A DNA stretch of 41,717 nucleotides, from positions 1-41,717 of the forward strand of contig JBCBGC010000064.1 in assembly GCA_038527215.1 (NCBI GenBank), written 5' to 3'. Of the stretch, positions 23,933 through 32,943 are shown in pieces. Each line of letters opens with the position of its first letter. Position 1 is the first letter of the stretch. Source of the stretch: JAWPMV01 sp038527215. GTDB taxonomy: Bacteria > Bacteroidota > Bacteroidia > J057. The notes under the pieces are model-generated. The model ran no database searches. It was not told the origin of the DNA and worked only from the letters and a program-made list of their open reading frames with translations. Position numbers and translations under genes: made by a program.

Positions 23933-25699
23933 TCAACGAGATCCGACTTCAATATAGCGAGTTTCCTGCCCATCTGCATGGCTTATTTTGCAGAGATAAA
24001 TCCCGGAAGTTAAGATGGGCAAGTCCAGGGGAATGCTTTGCGTGCCCGTTCGCAGCCTCCCTTGCCACAGGGTGGTTATATGTTGACCGATTGGACTAAT
24101 GAGGTCTATTTTTACCGACAATATTCGCTCAGCCGAGATTTCCAGCGTGAGCCTATCTCTGGCAGGGTTTGGATATACGCTCTCCCAGACCATGCCCGGG
24201 CGCATATGAGGGTCAATCGAATTGGGGCCGGCAGAACATCCGGAAGGACCATTTAGATGGGGTTCGTTACAAAAACCGCCGTTGTTTCCTACGGTAATCG
24301 ACCCTCCCACACGGATATTCCAGGGGTTACCAATTAGGCTGCACAAAGCCAAACAGGTCTCCAACATGTCATTATCGTGTACCCGGAGGTTGCCATTCAC
24401 ATATTTCATATTGACCAGGCAGGAAACGTCACTTAGAGAATCATTATTGATGATTTCCAAATCTCCGTTAAGATTGTTCATCGCGGCTAACCCATCCAGA
24501 TGCTGAAGGGAAGGGTTGTCCTGGATGGTTAGGGACTGCGTAAAAGTATCCAGGCCTATCAATCCATTGACGTGCCTCAGGGATGCATTCCTTTTTATTT
24601 CTATACCTAATCTCGTTAAGCCTCCCCAGATATATTGCAGATGGTACAGGCTATCTATCTCAAGCAGCAAGTCATTATCCTCGATTTGCAAGCCTCCTTC
24701 AATGCTTGAGAGTTGCTGTAGACCATTCAGTCCAGGTAAGGAGTCATTTCCAATGATCTTCAAAGAACCGATCACCGTCTGCAGGTTAGAAAGACCTGAA
24801 AGATCCTTTAACCGGCCATTTCCTACGACGTCGAGACCATACAGCAAGGGTCCGATACTTTGTAAGCCAGAAAGCGAGCCGAGAGAGGCATTTTCCCGAA
24901 TTTCGATTCTCCCGGTAAACATCTGTAAATTTGCCAGACCTGAGATATCCCGTAAAGCAGCATTCCCCTCCAGAATCAATCCGGTGGACCATCCCAAAGA
25001 TTTGAAGCCGTCCAGCTCTTCCAGTTTATCGCAATTCGTGATTTCCAGTCGAAAGGAGATACTGTGGAGCCGATGAAGGGAATCGATCTGTAACAAAGCG
25101 GGATTATGCTGTAAGTAAAAATTGCCCGCCACCCATTCCAATTTTCGCAAGCCATTCAGATGTTGTAAGCTGTCATTCTCCCGAACCCAAAAGTTATTCC
25201 CAATTTTTTTGATCAATTGCAGGCCCTCCAATTCTTTCAGGCGAGCATTTTGGTAAACGTCCAGGCTACCCGGAATCTCCGTCAGCTTATTCAGCCCGCT
25301 TAAAGAAGAAAGAGCCGGATTTCTATACACTTCCACATTGGCATCCAGCAGTTGCAGGTTGTTCATGGCAGCCGTAGAAAGCAATTGTTGGTTGTCATGG
25401 ATAGATAAAGAGCCTAGTTTATTGAGGAGGTCCAGACCGCTAAGATTTACCAGAGCGTTCGTAGGGCCGATCTCCAGGTTTTGGACCACCTGGTTTAGCC
25501 TATACAGGCTGTCCAGATTCGTAATATCCGACCCGGAAATCAGCAGGTTCCCAGCTACCTGTACGTAGTTGAAGCTGTCTACCTGAGCCTGCGTCTGCAA
25601 ATGAAGGTTGCCAGGATAAATTTGACCAAGGGAAAAAAACGGAATAGTGAGGAGCACCCAGAGGGTTCCCAAGAGGATAGGGTTGGTTGTGGTTTTCAT
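23933..25699 (-). CDS. Secreted leucine-rich (receptor L-domain-like) protein with T9SS sorting domain
   Basis: 588 residues with a signal peptide (ends near FSLGQ). Residues about 45-460 are roughly 17 tandem repeats of 22-25 residues with the pattern L-x-G-L-x-x-L-x-x-I-x-G-x-L-x-I-x-x-N-x-x-L, matching receptor-L-domain-like solenoids of Bacteroidota. The C-terminus (ESVYPNPARDRLTLEI, LISPIGQHITTLW, LTSGIYLCKISHADGQ) is a type A T9SS sorting domain. It is probably a surface adhesin or binding protein with unknown ligand. Five cysteines cluster between the repeats and the sorting domain (C-L-A-L-C, then two more), possibly capping disulfides. Confidence 0.9.
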   Translation of the reverse strand: MKTTTNPILLGTLWVLLTIPFFSLGQIYPGNLHLQTQAQVDSFNYVQVAGNLLISGSDITNLDSLYRLNQVVQNLEIGPTNALVNLSGLDLLNKLGSLSIHDNQQLLSTAAMNNLQLLDANVEVYRNPALSSLSGLNKLTEIPGSLDVYQNARLKELEGLQLIKKIGNNFWVRENDSLQHLNGLRKLEWVAGNFYLQHNPALLQIDSLHRLHSISFRLEITNCDKLEELDGFKSLGWSTGLILEGNAALRDISGLANLQMFTGRIEIRENASLGSLSGLQSIGPLLYGLDVVGNGRLKDLSGLSNLQTVIGSLKIIGNDSLPGLNGLQQLSSIEGGLQIEDNDLLLEIDSLYHLQYIWGGLTRLGIEIKRNASLRHVNGLIGLDTFTQSLTIQDNPSLQHLDGLAAMNNLNGDLEIINNDSLSDVSCLVNMKYVNGNLRVHDNDMLETCLALCSLIGNPWNIRVGGSITVGNNGGFCNEPHLNGPSGCSAGPNSIDPHMRPGMVWESVYPNPARDRLTLEISAERILSVKIDLISPIGQHITTLWQGRLRTGTQSIPLDLPILTSGIYLCKISHADGQETRYIEVGSR

Positions 25700-25771
25700 G
25701 TGTACTGAGTTAGGTTGGGTTCTTTATTACAAAGACGGATAAACGCATCAGAACGCTCGCTGCAGTAATCA

Positions 25772-26806
25772 TTAGCGGGCAAAAAGCGGCAAATCCCAAC
25801 TCAAGTTGAGCCAGGGGCTTTTTTTGTCCGAAGTCAATCGATCAAAGGCTTTTCGGTAGGTAGCCCCGCTTTTTTCATCCTCCACCACCGACCAAAACTG
25901 CCGGGCATCCAGGTATACCTCTGCCATTTCATGCCAGGAATCATAGCGCGTCTGCAGGACCTGAGCTGCCGAGAGAATTTGGTCCCAGGCCTCCTCTTCC
26001 TCTACCAAACCAGCGAGGAAAGCCGTCCGGCAATTTTCGATATAGCGGATGTAATCCCAGGCGAGAAAGCCTTGTTGTTTAAGTCGACCGCCAAATTGCT
26101 GAATCATTTCCACCCGGCCTTTTTCTTCGGCGAGTTCGGTGGCATTTTCCACCCCGTGTTCTCCCCGGGCGCACTCCTCCAGATAGCGCTCGATGAATTC
26201 GTCACTGCCCGCACTGATCCGGTCAATCAGGGTATGAAACTCCATGCGGTGGCCGGTTTCCAGCAGCCATTCCTGTATCTCCTCATAGCTTTCTTCGTCC
26301 ACGATGTCCCAATGCTTGCGAAGACGGCGAAGCGCCCATTTTTCCGCTTTGGGTCCGGGTTTTTTACCGCCCAGGGAGCTGAGGTCACGTCCCGCGACCT
26401 TGGAAGGAATGCCGGTAGTAGCCAGTGCCCAGACTTTCACCTCGCCCAAAGGTCCTGGCTTGATCCTTTTTTCCCGTAAAATAGCCCGACGAAACTGAAG
26501 ACGCGCCCCCTTGCGAATCTGACCGGCGTAGTAGACCAGCGCCGCCAGGCCTGAAAAGCTCAGCACTGCCAAGATCGCAGCCGTCCAGCCCATGGTTTCA
26601 TAAAAGCGAATGGTGGCCACCACCAGCAGCAAGACCCCACCCACCCAGGCAAAAAACACCTTCAGGTAGAATCGATAGTCATCGCTTCCATGCGATCCCC
26701 CTGCCGAGCTGAGGATTTTCTTTTTACGCGTCGCCCGATAGGCCACAAACAAAAAAACCAATCCCAAACCGGTCCAGAGATAGGGTGAAAAAGGGAGCTG
26801 ATTCAT
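25772..26806 (-). CDS. Membrane protein of unknown function
   Basis: 344 residues from the ATG at 26806; an upstream TTG at 26842 would add 12 residues. Three hydrophobic segments lie in the first 110 residues: one near the N-terminus (YLWTGLGLVFLFVAYRA), then two closely spaced (VFFAWVGGVLLLVVAT and WTAAILAVLSFSGLAALVYYAG). The remaining 230 residues are charged and mostly alpha-helical (WALRRLRKHWDIVDEESYEEIQEWLLETGHRMEFHTL). The C-terminal part resembles DUF1266-like proteins (WDYIRYIENCRTAF, then SWHEMAEVYLDARQFW), but I hold this loosely. No operon partner is obvious. Confidence 0.75.
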   Translation of the reverse strand: MNQLPFSPYLWTGLGLVFLFVAYRATRKKKILSSAGGSHGSDDYRFYLKVFFAWVGGVLLLVVATIRFYETMGWTAAILAVLSFSGLAALVYYAGQIRKGARLQFRRAILREKRIKPGPLGEVKVWALATTGIPSKVAGRDLSSLGGKKPGPKAEKWALRRLRKHWDIVDEESYEEIQEWLLETGHRMEFHTLIDRISAGSDEFIERYLEECARGEHGVENATELAEEKGRVEMIQQFGGRLKQQGFLAWDYIRYIENCRTAFLAGLVEEEEAWDQILSAAQVLQTRYDSWHEMAEVYLDARQFWSVVEDEKSGATYRKAFDRLTSDKKSPWLNLSWDLPLFAR

Positions 26807-26930
26807 CGGATAGCCACGCTTTCGGTCAGATAATGATCTCAACAGAAAAGATAGGCATTTTGCAGGAATGTTGGACGGGTTGCTCTGGGGGAAGCGGAAG
26901 AGGGGAAAGATAAATAGCTAATCTTGGCTT

Positions 26931-26952
26931 GAGACAGATCTCAATCTGTCTC
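26931..26952 (-). terminator. Hairpin at the stop codon of the putative metallopeptidase gene
   Basis: GAGACAGA (26931-26938) and TCTGTCTC (26945-26952) form a perfect 8-bp stem that begins in the TAG stop. No T-run follows, so a rho-independent terminator is not certain. Confidence 0.4.
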
Positions 26953-28022
26953 TAAGGAAGAGAAGAAATGCGCATGCTTTCTACCTCCACGGTAGAAGCA
27001 GGTCCGATGTAATAGGCGATTTGGTCTCCGTAAAAACTTTCATAAGACAGCACGTCCACATATTCGCCGTTGAGATACAGATGATAAAAGGTCCCAATGC
27101 GGCGGATGGTTAGGGTATTGAAATCATTGGGCTTGATCGCCTCAAAGGTGCGGACCAAACTGAAGCCATACAACCAATTGCCAATGACTAGCACTTTTTC
27201 ATTGTTAAAGCCTGCAAAGAAAAAATCATTAGCGGAGGAGCCACCCCATTCGAATAGCGCCAGCCCTGAACCATCCGTGATTTTCATCTGGGTCTCCAAT
27301 TCAAAATTGCCCTGGGTCGGCACATCAAAACTATTGGGCGAATAAAAGGCGTTGGTGCTACTTTTGGAAGTAAAGGTTAACCGGCCATCCTGAATCGAAG
27401 TACTGCTATTTTGCGAATTCCCGATGTTCCAGCCATTTTGGTTATCGTCGAAATTTTCAATCAGGGTAGGGGAGGCTTGTAAAGCCGAAAGGTCTGGTTT
27501 ATTCAAGGCCCATTCCGGAGATTCGGTGGTCTCATCGAATAATTCATCCAGGTAGTAGCTTCGCTTGAAACTGTTCAGCACCCCGCCGTATACCTGGGCC
27601 CCCGTGCTCCGCATCATACTGGCATGGTTGCCATTGGGCAGGTTGTCATCCCGGTGAACCAGTCGATTGAGAATACAGTGTCCTAACTCGTGAAATACCA
27701 GGATTTCTCGGGTGTATTCGTTGGCTCGCCAGTTAAAGGAAGTGGTATCCAATTGGATGCGAGGCGTGGGGTCTGCGGCATGAGAGGCGTAGCATAAGCC
27801 AGCAGCGTCATTCCCCTGGGAGTCCTCCAGGTCGTTTTGGAACTCAACCAGTAAGGCATCTATTTCCAGTTCCACGCCCCTTAGAGAGGCCTCATGTTTA
27901 AATGCATCGACATAAGGCTGGATACTGGCCGGCACATCATAGATGGCCACCGGCTCCGGCTGACAGGCAGTCAATACCAGCAAGCTGCTCATCACACTGA
28001 TCCAGGTACGAAAACGATACAT
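26952..28022 (-). CDS. Putative zinc metallopeptidase lipoprotein with LamG-like C-terminal domain
   Basis: 356 residues from the ATG at 28022, which gives a lipoprotein signal (SSLLVLTAC, then QPEP). The frame is open for 35 more codons upstream, but these are not signal-like. An HExxH zinc motif is present (LVFHELGHCILNRLVHRDD) in a minimal metallopeptidase-like domain of about 170 residues that starts with a helical segment (SIQPYVDAFKHEASLRG). From about residue 200 a jelly-roll domain follows (LIENFDDNQNGWNIG, GNFELETQMKI, FYHLYLNGEYVD), resembling LamG/3-keto-disaccharide hydrolase-like sandwiches. Proteolysis is predicted, not shown; the sandwich may target it to a glycan. Confidence 0.82.
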   Translation of the reverse strand: MYRFRTWISVMSSLLVLTACQPEPVAIYDVPASIQPYVDAFKHEASLRGVELEIDALLVEFQNDLEDSQGNDAAGLCYASHAADPTPRIQLDTTSFNWRANEYTREILVFHELGHCILNRLVHRDDNLPNGNHASMMRSTGAQVYGGVLNSFKRSYYLDELFDETTESPEWALNKPDLSALQASPTLIENFDDNQNGWNIGNSQNSSTSIQDGRLTFTSKSSTNAFYSPNSFDVPTQGNFELETQMKITDGSGLALFEWGGSSANDFFFAGFNNEKVLVIGNWLYGFSLVRTFEAIKPNDFNTLTIRRIGTFYHLYLNGEYVDVLSYESFYGDQIAYYIGPASTVEVESMRISSLP

Positions 28023-28142
28023 AGAATTTTGCTTCAATGGGGCAAAGTCGATCCTCTGCGGGCTGCTCTCCAGTTTAGGGACGCCTTTCAAGGACAAATG
28101 GCTGCCTGAATAGCGGAAAATACTCAAATTCCTGCAAGGATG

Positions 28143-28163
28143 AAAAACGGAAAACGTCTTCCG
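28143..28163 (-). terminator. Candidate intrinsic terminator after recO
   Basis: On the minus strand CGGAA (28163 to 28159) pairs with TTCCG (28152 to 28148) and is followed by TTTTT (28147-28143), about 50 bp after the recO stop. The stem is short. Confidence 0.4.
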
Positions 28164-28211
28164 GGCTCACATCTCTATAAGGATGACACGACTTTTTATC
28201 CATCCCCCTAC

Positions 28212-28952
28212 TCAGGTCCCAAATACTTCAGCAAAAACTTTAATCGTCTGCGGGTATTTAAAGCCGTCAACGTGGAATTTGTAATAGTCAAAAAGGGTCT
28301 TGATGAGAAAACGCTTTCTGGTCGCATCAAAAATAATCTGCTGACAACTATGTGGATCGGGTAAAGGAGCCAGGCTACTATACAGAAAACTCCGCAGGTA
28401 TGCCGCTACCAAATCCTCTGCCTCTTCCCCTCTTTTTGCCCGAAAAATCCCCTTCTCTAATTCAAAATGCACCTTAGGCGCTCCTTCACTTTTATCTAGC
28501 GGAAAAAAGCCTAGAAAGCGGGTATGATGGAGCAAGAAGTGTATGAACAGCTGAATCATGCGCTGCTCCGCCTGGTCCAGGGCCAGGATCACCCCTTTTA
28601 AAAATTCATACTGAGGGATGTTTTGTTCCTCCTCTTTTACCGTGTCGAAAAATATCTCCAGCATCGCCAGCCCCAAAGAAAGTTTCACCGGATTGATTTG
28701 CACATCCTGTAAGTAATGAGCCAGCTTACTTTCGGTTACCTTTTGCAGACTCCGCTGGCTCCGCTCCTGAAACACAAATTCAATAATAGATAAGGGCTGG
28801 AAATAGCTATGCTTACCACGAGAACGGGTAGACCGAAAGCCTTTCAATAAATAGGACTGAACCCCAAATTCACGGGTATAAACCGTGGTGATCAGGTTTG
28901 CATCCTGATGCTTGAGGGTCTTCAGTACGATGCCTTCAGTTTTTCTAATCAT
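28212..28952 (-). CDS. recO: DNA repair protein RecO
   Basis: 246 residues. The N-terminal OB-fold is clear (KTEGIVLKTLKHQDANLITTVYTREFGVQSYLLKGFRSTRSRGK), followed by the helical domain. RecO helps load RecA onto SSB-coated gaps with RecR. No CxxC pair is seen (the only cysteine is at SCQQ near the C-terminus), so the zinc-binding site of some RecO proteins is missing. It lies 21 bp downstream of the 28974-29558 gene and in the same direction as porZ, a likely transcription unit. Confidence 0.95.
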   Translation of the reverse strand: MIRKTEGIVLKTLKHQDANLITTVYTREFGVQSYLLKGFRSTRSRGKHSYFQPLSIIEFVFQERSQRSLQKVTESKLAHYLQDVQINPVKLSLGLAMLEIFFDTVKEEEQNIPQYEFLKGVILALDQAEQRMIQLFIHFLLHHTRFLGFFPLDKSEGAPKVHFELEKGIFRAKRGEEAEDLVAAYLRSFLYSSLAPLPDPHSCQQIIFDATRKRFLIKTLFDYYKFHVDGFKYPQTIKVFAEVFGT

Positions 28953-28973
28953 AAGGTAAAGGCCAGCGAAAAA

Positions 28974-29558
28974 CTATTCCTGCTTCATCTCCCGACTATA
29001 GTTCATGGGAGAGACAATGCGAGCAGGTCGAAGTTGATAAGCCAGGTTAAGGACTGCTTCCTCTTCCTCATATAGTTTCATCCAGCGATCGTGGTCTTCC
29101 GGACTACCGATGAGAGGTGTTTTTTGGGCTAAAGGAGAAAGCGGGTTGTTGGGAAAAAGCAGGATTTCATCTACCTCAAACTTGATCCGGGCCAGTTGGA
29201 GTAAGTCCAGCGGATCAGCCAGAATTTTTTCTTCTCCTTTGGTCAGGACCGGCCCGATGATCAGCAATTGGATGGGATGGAATAAATCATCTACCAATTT
29301 TCGATTTAGGTCCAGCTTCCCCTCTCTCAGCCGGAAGATGCCTCTTTGGTCAGCCGTAAAGGCATTATTGTAGACCATGGCCTCGCTAAAAAGGGCGGAG
29401 AGCCGGCGGGTTACAAACTTGACATCTGGGATAGAAGCCCCAAAAGTATCCAGGATCATCAGGGCTTTTTCTTTAAAGGAAAAGTTATGGACCAGGTCTT
29501 TGACAAATAACCTATCCCGCAGGTTTTCTTCACGAACAAACAACAGCTTTACCGACAT
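28974..29558 (-). CDS. Conserved-looking protein of unknown function between porZ and recO
   Basis: 194 residues with no signal peptide. I do not recognise the family. The sequence alternates predicted alpha and beta segments (SVKLLFVREENLRDRLFVKDLVHNF, KALMILDTFGAS, FHPIQLLIIGPVL, ILLFPNNPLSPLAQK), which would suit an amino-acid-kinase-like (acetylglutamate kinase-like) fold, but the ATP-site motifs are not evident. It sits 65 bp after the porZ stop and 21 bp before recO, so it is probably co-transcribed with both. Cytoplasmic. Confidence 0.7.
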   Translation of the reverse strand: MSVKLLFVREENLRDRLFVKDLVHNFSFKEKALMILDTFGASIPDVKFVTRRLSALFSEAMVYNNAFTADQRGIFRLREGKLDLNRKLVDDLFHPIQLLIIGPVLTKGEEKILADPLDLLQLARIKFEVDEILLFPNNPLSPLAQKTPLIGSPEDHDRWMKLYEEEEAVLNLAYQLRPARIVSPMNYSREMKQE

Positions 29559-29623
29559 GGACCATTTCTTTGGTCAAAATTACGCCAAATCCAGGGGAAG
29601 GGCAACTCTTGGGGACTAAGGCC

Positions 29624-31942
29624 CTAGCGTCTGATCACGGTAAATTTGCCGACACAGGCATTTTCTCCATTTCGGTCCGCTGCCAGCGCGAGGTATACCC
29701 CAGAGCTGACTTTATTACCATACACATCCAATCCATCCCAAACCGCGGTTCCGCCTTCACTGATGACTTCCTTTACCAGTTTGCCGGAGATATCCGTAAT
29801 TCTTACCCTGGAGCCCTGAGCCGTGCCTTTTATGGTGATCAATCCATCGAAATCTGTAAAGACCGGGTTGGGATAGACAAATAAATCCTCACATTCGGAA
29901 GTTCCCTGGGTAGCATCTCCCCGGTAGCTGATCAAGCCTCGGCTGGTGGCAAAGTAAACTTCCCCACTGAGGGCATCAATGGCGATATCATTCACGGTAT
30001 TGGACAGGAGCGGACTGTTTTCTTCGGTAAAATGCTGGATCACATCGTCCCCTTCTTCGGAAACCAGAAAAACACCATCATTGGTAGCCATCCATTTGCG
30101 ATTTCCCCCATCTACGGCAATGGCATTGATCACGGCATCTTTGAGCAGCGGGCGACGCTCAAAAACAGGCGGACTGGCATCTACAATCCTGCGCTCTGCC
30201 AATTCAAAAAGGTTGTAATAAACCGTTACCCCTTGGGTGGTTCCTACCCATACAAAGCCATCCTGGTCCATGGCCAAAGAAGTAACGGTATTAGAAGGCA
30301 GGTTTCCCTGATTCACCCCAGAGCGAAGGCTCAAAGACCAGTCATCGGTGGTATTATCAGGGGTACTATTTTCGCTATACAGCAGAATCCCCTGGTCCTC
30401 GTTGATCATCCAAATAGTCCCTAGTTCGTCGATCAGGAGGTCCGTCAGGTGATCATTGGAAGGGAAGCGGTTGGCGTTCATGGGGATAAATTGTCCATCC
30501 GTCCCCAATTTCATGAGGGGTACCTGGGCAAAATCCAGGGTAATCCACAGGTTTCCATTTGGGTCCAGGTCCAATCCACTCACCCTAGAATTGGTCGTCC
30601 CATTGAGATCACAGGGAGGGGAATTGACCGAGATAGCCGCATTTTCACAATTGTAAAAGGCCTGCAACTCCCCGTTTTGAAATTCTACCAATCCGGAACC
30701 CCAGGAAGCCGCGTAGACTCTCCGGCTCTCTTCATCATAGAGTACCCGGGCAAAGCTAGTCGAGACCGAAGGATCGAGGATGCCATTGGCTTCGTCCAGC
30801 GAACTCCAGCCTGATTCCGGGTGGTAATAAAATACCCCAAGTCTATTGTTATCTGGCGTAAAGGCCTGATCGTATCCTTTAGGGGCTACATAGACTTCCC
30901 CATAGGCTGCCGCCACCCGGGTAGCATCATTGGTACGCGGGCCTGTGGGCGTCAGGTCGGTGATTTGCCAGGAATCAAAATTCAATACCCCGTCACCAAA
31001 GGAAGAGACGACAAAAGCGGAGGCGGAAGTCAAAGAAACGTGGGTTACTCCTTTTTCAAAAAAGGCGCTATACGCAATGGAATCTCCCACGGCGACTTCT
31101 ACCACATTGATTCTGGTCCCGATTACCGCATCGTCCGAAACGAATAAACCAAATACCGTACGGGGAAAAGCCGGATATATATTCCAGCTCTGCCCATCGA
31201 AGTAATGCACGGTCTCATTGGTCCGGGCATATAATCTGGTAGAATTTACTGCGATCTGAGCGATCTTTTCGTTCGCCCCTAAGTTGACTGAGCCATTCTC
31301 TACTTGCCAAATGGCCGGGTCCTTCAAATTGGGAAAATCGATCGGCGCACTGTACAGGCCACCATTTTCCAGGAGCACCCAAACTTTGTTCTGAAAGATG
31401 GCCACATTGAGGACACTCAAGCGGGTAGGGTTATCTGCAAACTGGGTGATATCGGTTTCTGGAAGTTGATTGTCCAGGTTGTAGATGACCATGCCAAAAT
31501 CCGTGGCTATGAATAACTGGTCCTCGGTATTGGCAAAATCCCGAATGGCTTTTTGGGTAAAAAAGGTATTTCGCTCAATATCGGTCAGGTATCCAAAATT
31601 GCTGGGACTTTGAAAAAAATCAACCTGTCCATCATTGTAGCCAATAAAGACCTGATCGGTTTCCGGAGCATAATGAATCGTACTGGGGTTGATACCACTC
31701 AGACCTTGGATGGTAGAAAATGCCTGAGACTCCTCCGTTTCCCGATTATAGGCAACCATGCCTCCTTCCGTAATGGCATACACCATCGGGCCTTGTTGGA
31801 CAGATTCTATGGCGATGCGATGACTTAGGTAAGTCGTCCAATCTCCAATGCGTTTATTTTGTGTGAAAAGAGGGGTAGAAAAAAATGTCCATCCCAGAAG
31901 GATCAGCACTCCTCGGCTGATCGTGATTTGTTTGGTGCCCAT
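29624..31942 (-). CDS. porZ: Type IX secretion system protein PorZ-like (beta-propeller plus C-terminal sorting domain)
   Basis: 772 residues from the ATG at 31942, with a signal peptide ending near PLFTQ; 14 more codons upstream are open but unlike a signal. Two-component-regulator-type propeller blades dominate: RIGDWTTYLSHRIAIESVQQGP and YAITEGGMVAYNRE near the start, GLSGINPSTIHYAPETDQVFIGYNDGQVDFF, and later NTVTSLAMDQDGFVWVGTTQGVTVYY. The end is a T9SS C-terminal domain (ECEDLFVYPNPVFTDFDGLITIKG, RITDISGKLVKEV, SSGVYLALAA). PorZ belongs to the surface attachment complex that processes cargo. A TATTTTTG -7 box (31954 to 31947) lies only 4 bp before the ATG, so a near-leaderless mRNA is possible. 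Confidence 0.88.
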   Translation of the reverse strand: MGTKQITISRGVLILLGWTFFSTPLFTQNKRIGDWTTYLSHRIAIESVQQGPMVYAITEGGMVAYNRETEESQAFSTIQGLSGINPSTIHYAPETDQVFIGYNDGQVDFFQSPSNFGYLTDIERNTFFTQKAIRDFANTEDQLFIATDFGMVIYNLDNQLPETDITQFADNPTRLSVLNVAIFQNKVWVLLENGGLYSAPIDFPNLKDPAIWQVENGSVNLGANEKIAQIAVNSTRLYARTNETVHYFDGQSWNIYPAFPRTVFGLFVSDDAVIGTRINVVEVAVGDSIAYSAFFEKGVTHVSLTSASAFVVSSFGDGVLNFDSWQITDLTPTGPRTNDATRVAAAYGEVYVAPKGYDQAFTPDNNRLGVFYYHPESGWSSLDEANGILDPSVSTSFARVLYDEESRRVYAASWGSGLVEFQNGELQAFYNCENAAISVNSPPCDLNGTTNSRVSGLDLDPNGNLWITLDFAQVPLMKLGTDGQFIPMNANRFPSNDHLTDLLIDELGTIWMINEDQGILLYSENSTPDNTTDDWSLSLRSGVNQGNLPSNTVTSLAMDQDGFVWVGTTQGVTVYYNLFELAERRIVDASPPVFERRPLLKDAVINAIAVDGGNRKWMATNDGVFLVSEEGDDVIQHFTEENSPLLSNTVNDIAIDALSGEVYFATSRGLISYRGDATQGTSECEDLFVYPNPVFTDFDGLITIKGTAQGSRVRITDISGKLVKEVISEGGTAVWDGLDVYGNKVSSGVYLALAADRNGENACVGKFTVIRR

Positions 31943-31946
31943 GCTG

Positions 31947-31954
31947 CAAAAATA
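31947..31954 (-). promoter_or_regulatory. Candidate -7 promoter element for porZ
   Basis: TATTTTTG on the minus strand fits TAnnTTTG, with a TTTA 19 bp upstream (31977 to 31974). The ATG follows after 4 bp. Confidence 0.35.
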
Positions 31955-32022
31955 ACATTTCCCATTTGCCACGTAAATGTACAAGCAGAAAGGTAGACAG
32001 CCTAGGCAAAAAATCGGGATAC

Positions 32023-32313
32023 TTATTCCTTCTTCAGATCGAGCGGTGGAATGTTCTCGTACTGTTCAGGATTTTTCATTACGTAAATGTAAGCGTGGCG
32101 ATCATAGTCAAATCGCCTTTCCAGGATGCCTTTGGCGTATGCACCGTTTAATTTACGCTCAGCCTGAAGGGTATTGAGGGACAAAATCCGAGCGACATCT
32201 TCCGGCACAGCTTCCCCGCCGCATGCCTTCAGCAAGGCGGCCCAGCTATCTCCGTTTCCTTTTAAAAGTCGTTGGGCAAGCTGACGTAACCGGGCTTGGA
32301 AATTGTGGGACAT
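32023..32313 (-). CDS. Small winged-helix-like protein
   Basis: 96 residues from the ATG at 32313; an upstream in-frame ATG at 32358 would add 15 non-conserved-looking residues. No known domain is certain. The second half (EDVARILSLNTLQAERKLNGAYAKGILERRFDYDRHAYIYVMKNPEQYENIP) has the helix-turn-helix plus wing layout and matches each half of the next gene upstream (32371-32907), especially the ending Y-x-[LM]-K-x-P-E-x-Y. It lies 57 bp downstream of that gene and 80 bp upstream of porZ. DNA-binding is inferred only. Confidence 0.65.
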   Translation of the reverse strand: MSHNFQARLRQLAQRLLKGNGDSWAALLKACGGEAVPEDVARILSLNTLQAERKLNGAYAKGILERRFDYDRHAYIYVMKNPEQYENIPPLDLKKE

Positions 32314-32370
32314 AGGATTGTCTAGGATAAAATGGCGGGCGCACGAAAATTTGTGCAATAATCATTCCGA

Positions 32371-32907
32371 CTATCGCATCATTTCCTGAAAAGTCTCAAA
32401 ATCATTGAGAATGTAGACGATGGTTCCTTTGTCGTTTAGCACGATATCAAACACATCTTTTTGCTGGAGAAGCTTGAGTTTTTCTGTGGCCGCTTCCAGA
32501 CTTACCTGCGCTTTTACGCAGAGGGTCGCGGGGGTAATTCGTCCCTGTAAGGCGACCGCGTGAGAGATCACCGCCGCATCGCTGAGTTTATCTTCCTCCT
32601 CAGGATCAGGTTGAGCAGGACGGGATTTGACCGGTCCCAGGTCTTTATACAGTTCAGGTCGCTTCAGCCGATAAAACCAACTGGAACCATTCTTTTCATA
32701 TACTACCTTAAACACGCCTTGCATAGCCAGTTTCTGCAAGCGGTTCTGAGCTTGCCAGCTTTTGAGCTCGGTCCGCATTTTTAACGCGCCTACCGTAAGA
32801 ATCCCTTCTGCATCCAGGGCATATTGAATGATTTCCCGGTCGCTGACATTGCGGTTGGCATCCCGCAGGCGGGTGATTTCTTTACGGATAGATTTGATGA
32901 TCCCCAT
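32371..32907 (-). CDS. Protein with two tandem winged-helix-like domains
   Basis: 178 residues with no signal peptide. Two similar halves: residues about 25-90 (SDREIIQYALDAEGILTVGALKMRT, then FYRLKRPELYKDLG) and about 110-178 (SDAAVISHAVALQGRITPATLCVKA, then VYILNDFETFQEMM), joined by an acidic linker (PDPEEEDK). Each half has three helices and a beta wing, as in winged-helix folds. The neighbour 32023-32313 carries a third copy. Function unknown; a DNA-binding regulator is the simplest guess. It follows the lipoprotein gene by 36 bp. Confidence 0.7.
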   Translation of the reverse strand: MGIIKSIRKEITRLRDANRNVSDREIIQYALDAEGILTVGALKMRTELKSWQAQNRLQKLAMQGVFKVVYEKNGSSWFYRLKRPELYKDLGPVKSRPAQPDPEEEDKLSDAAVISHAVALQGRITPATLCVKAQVSLEAATEKLKLLQQKDVFDIVLNDKGTIVYILNDFETFQEMMR

Positions 32908-32943
32908 AGGATGATTAAACTACAAAAAAAGCCAGAGTCCTGC

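Noticed and set aside
28212..28952. Zinc finger in RecO
   Set aside because: There is only one cysteine in the whole protein, so no CxxC pair can be formed.
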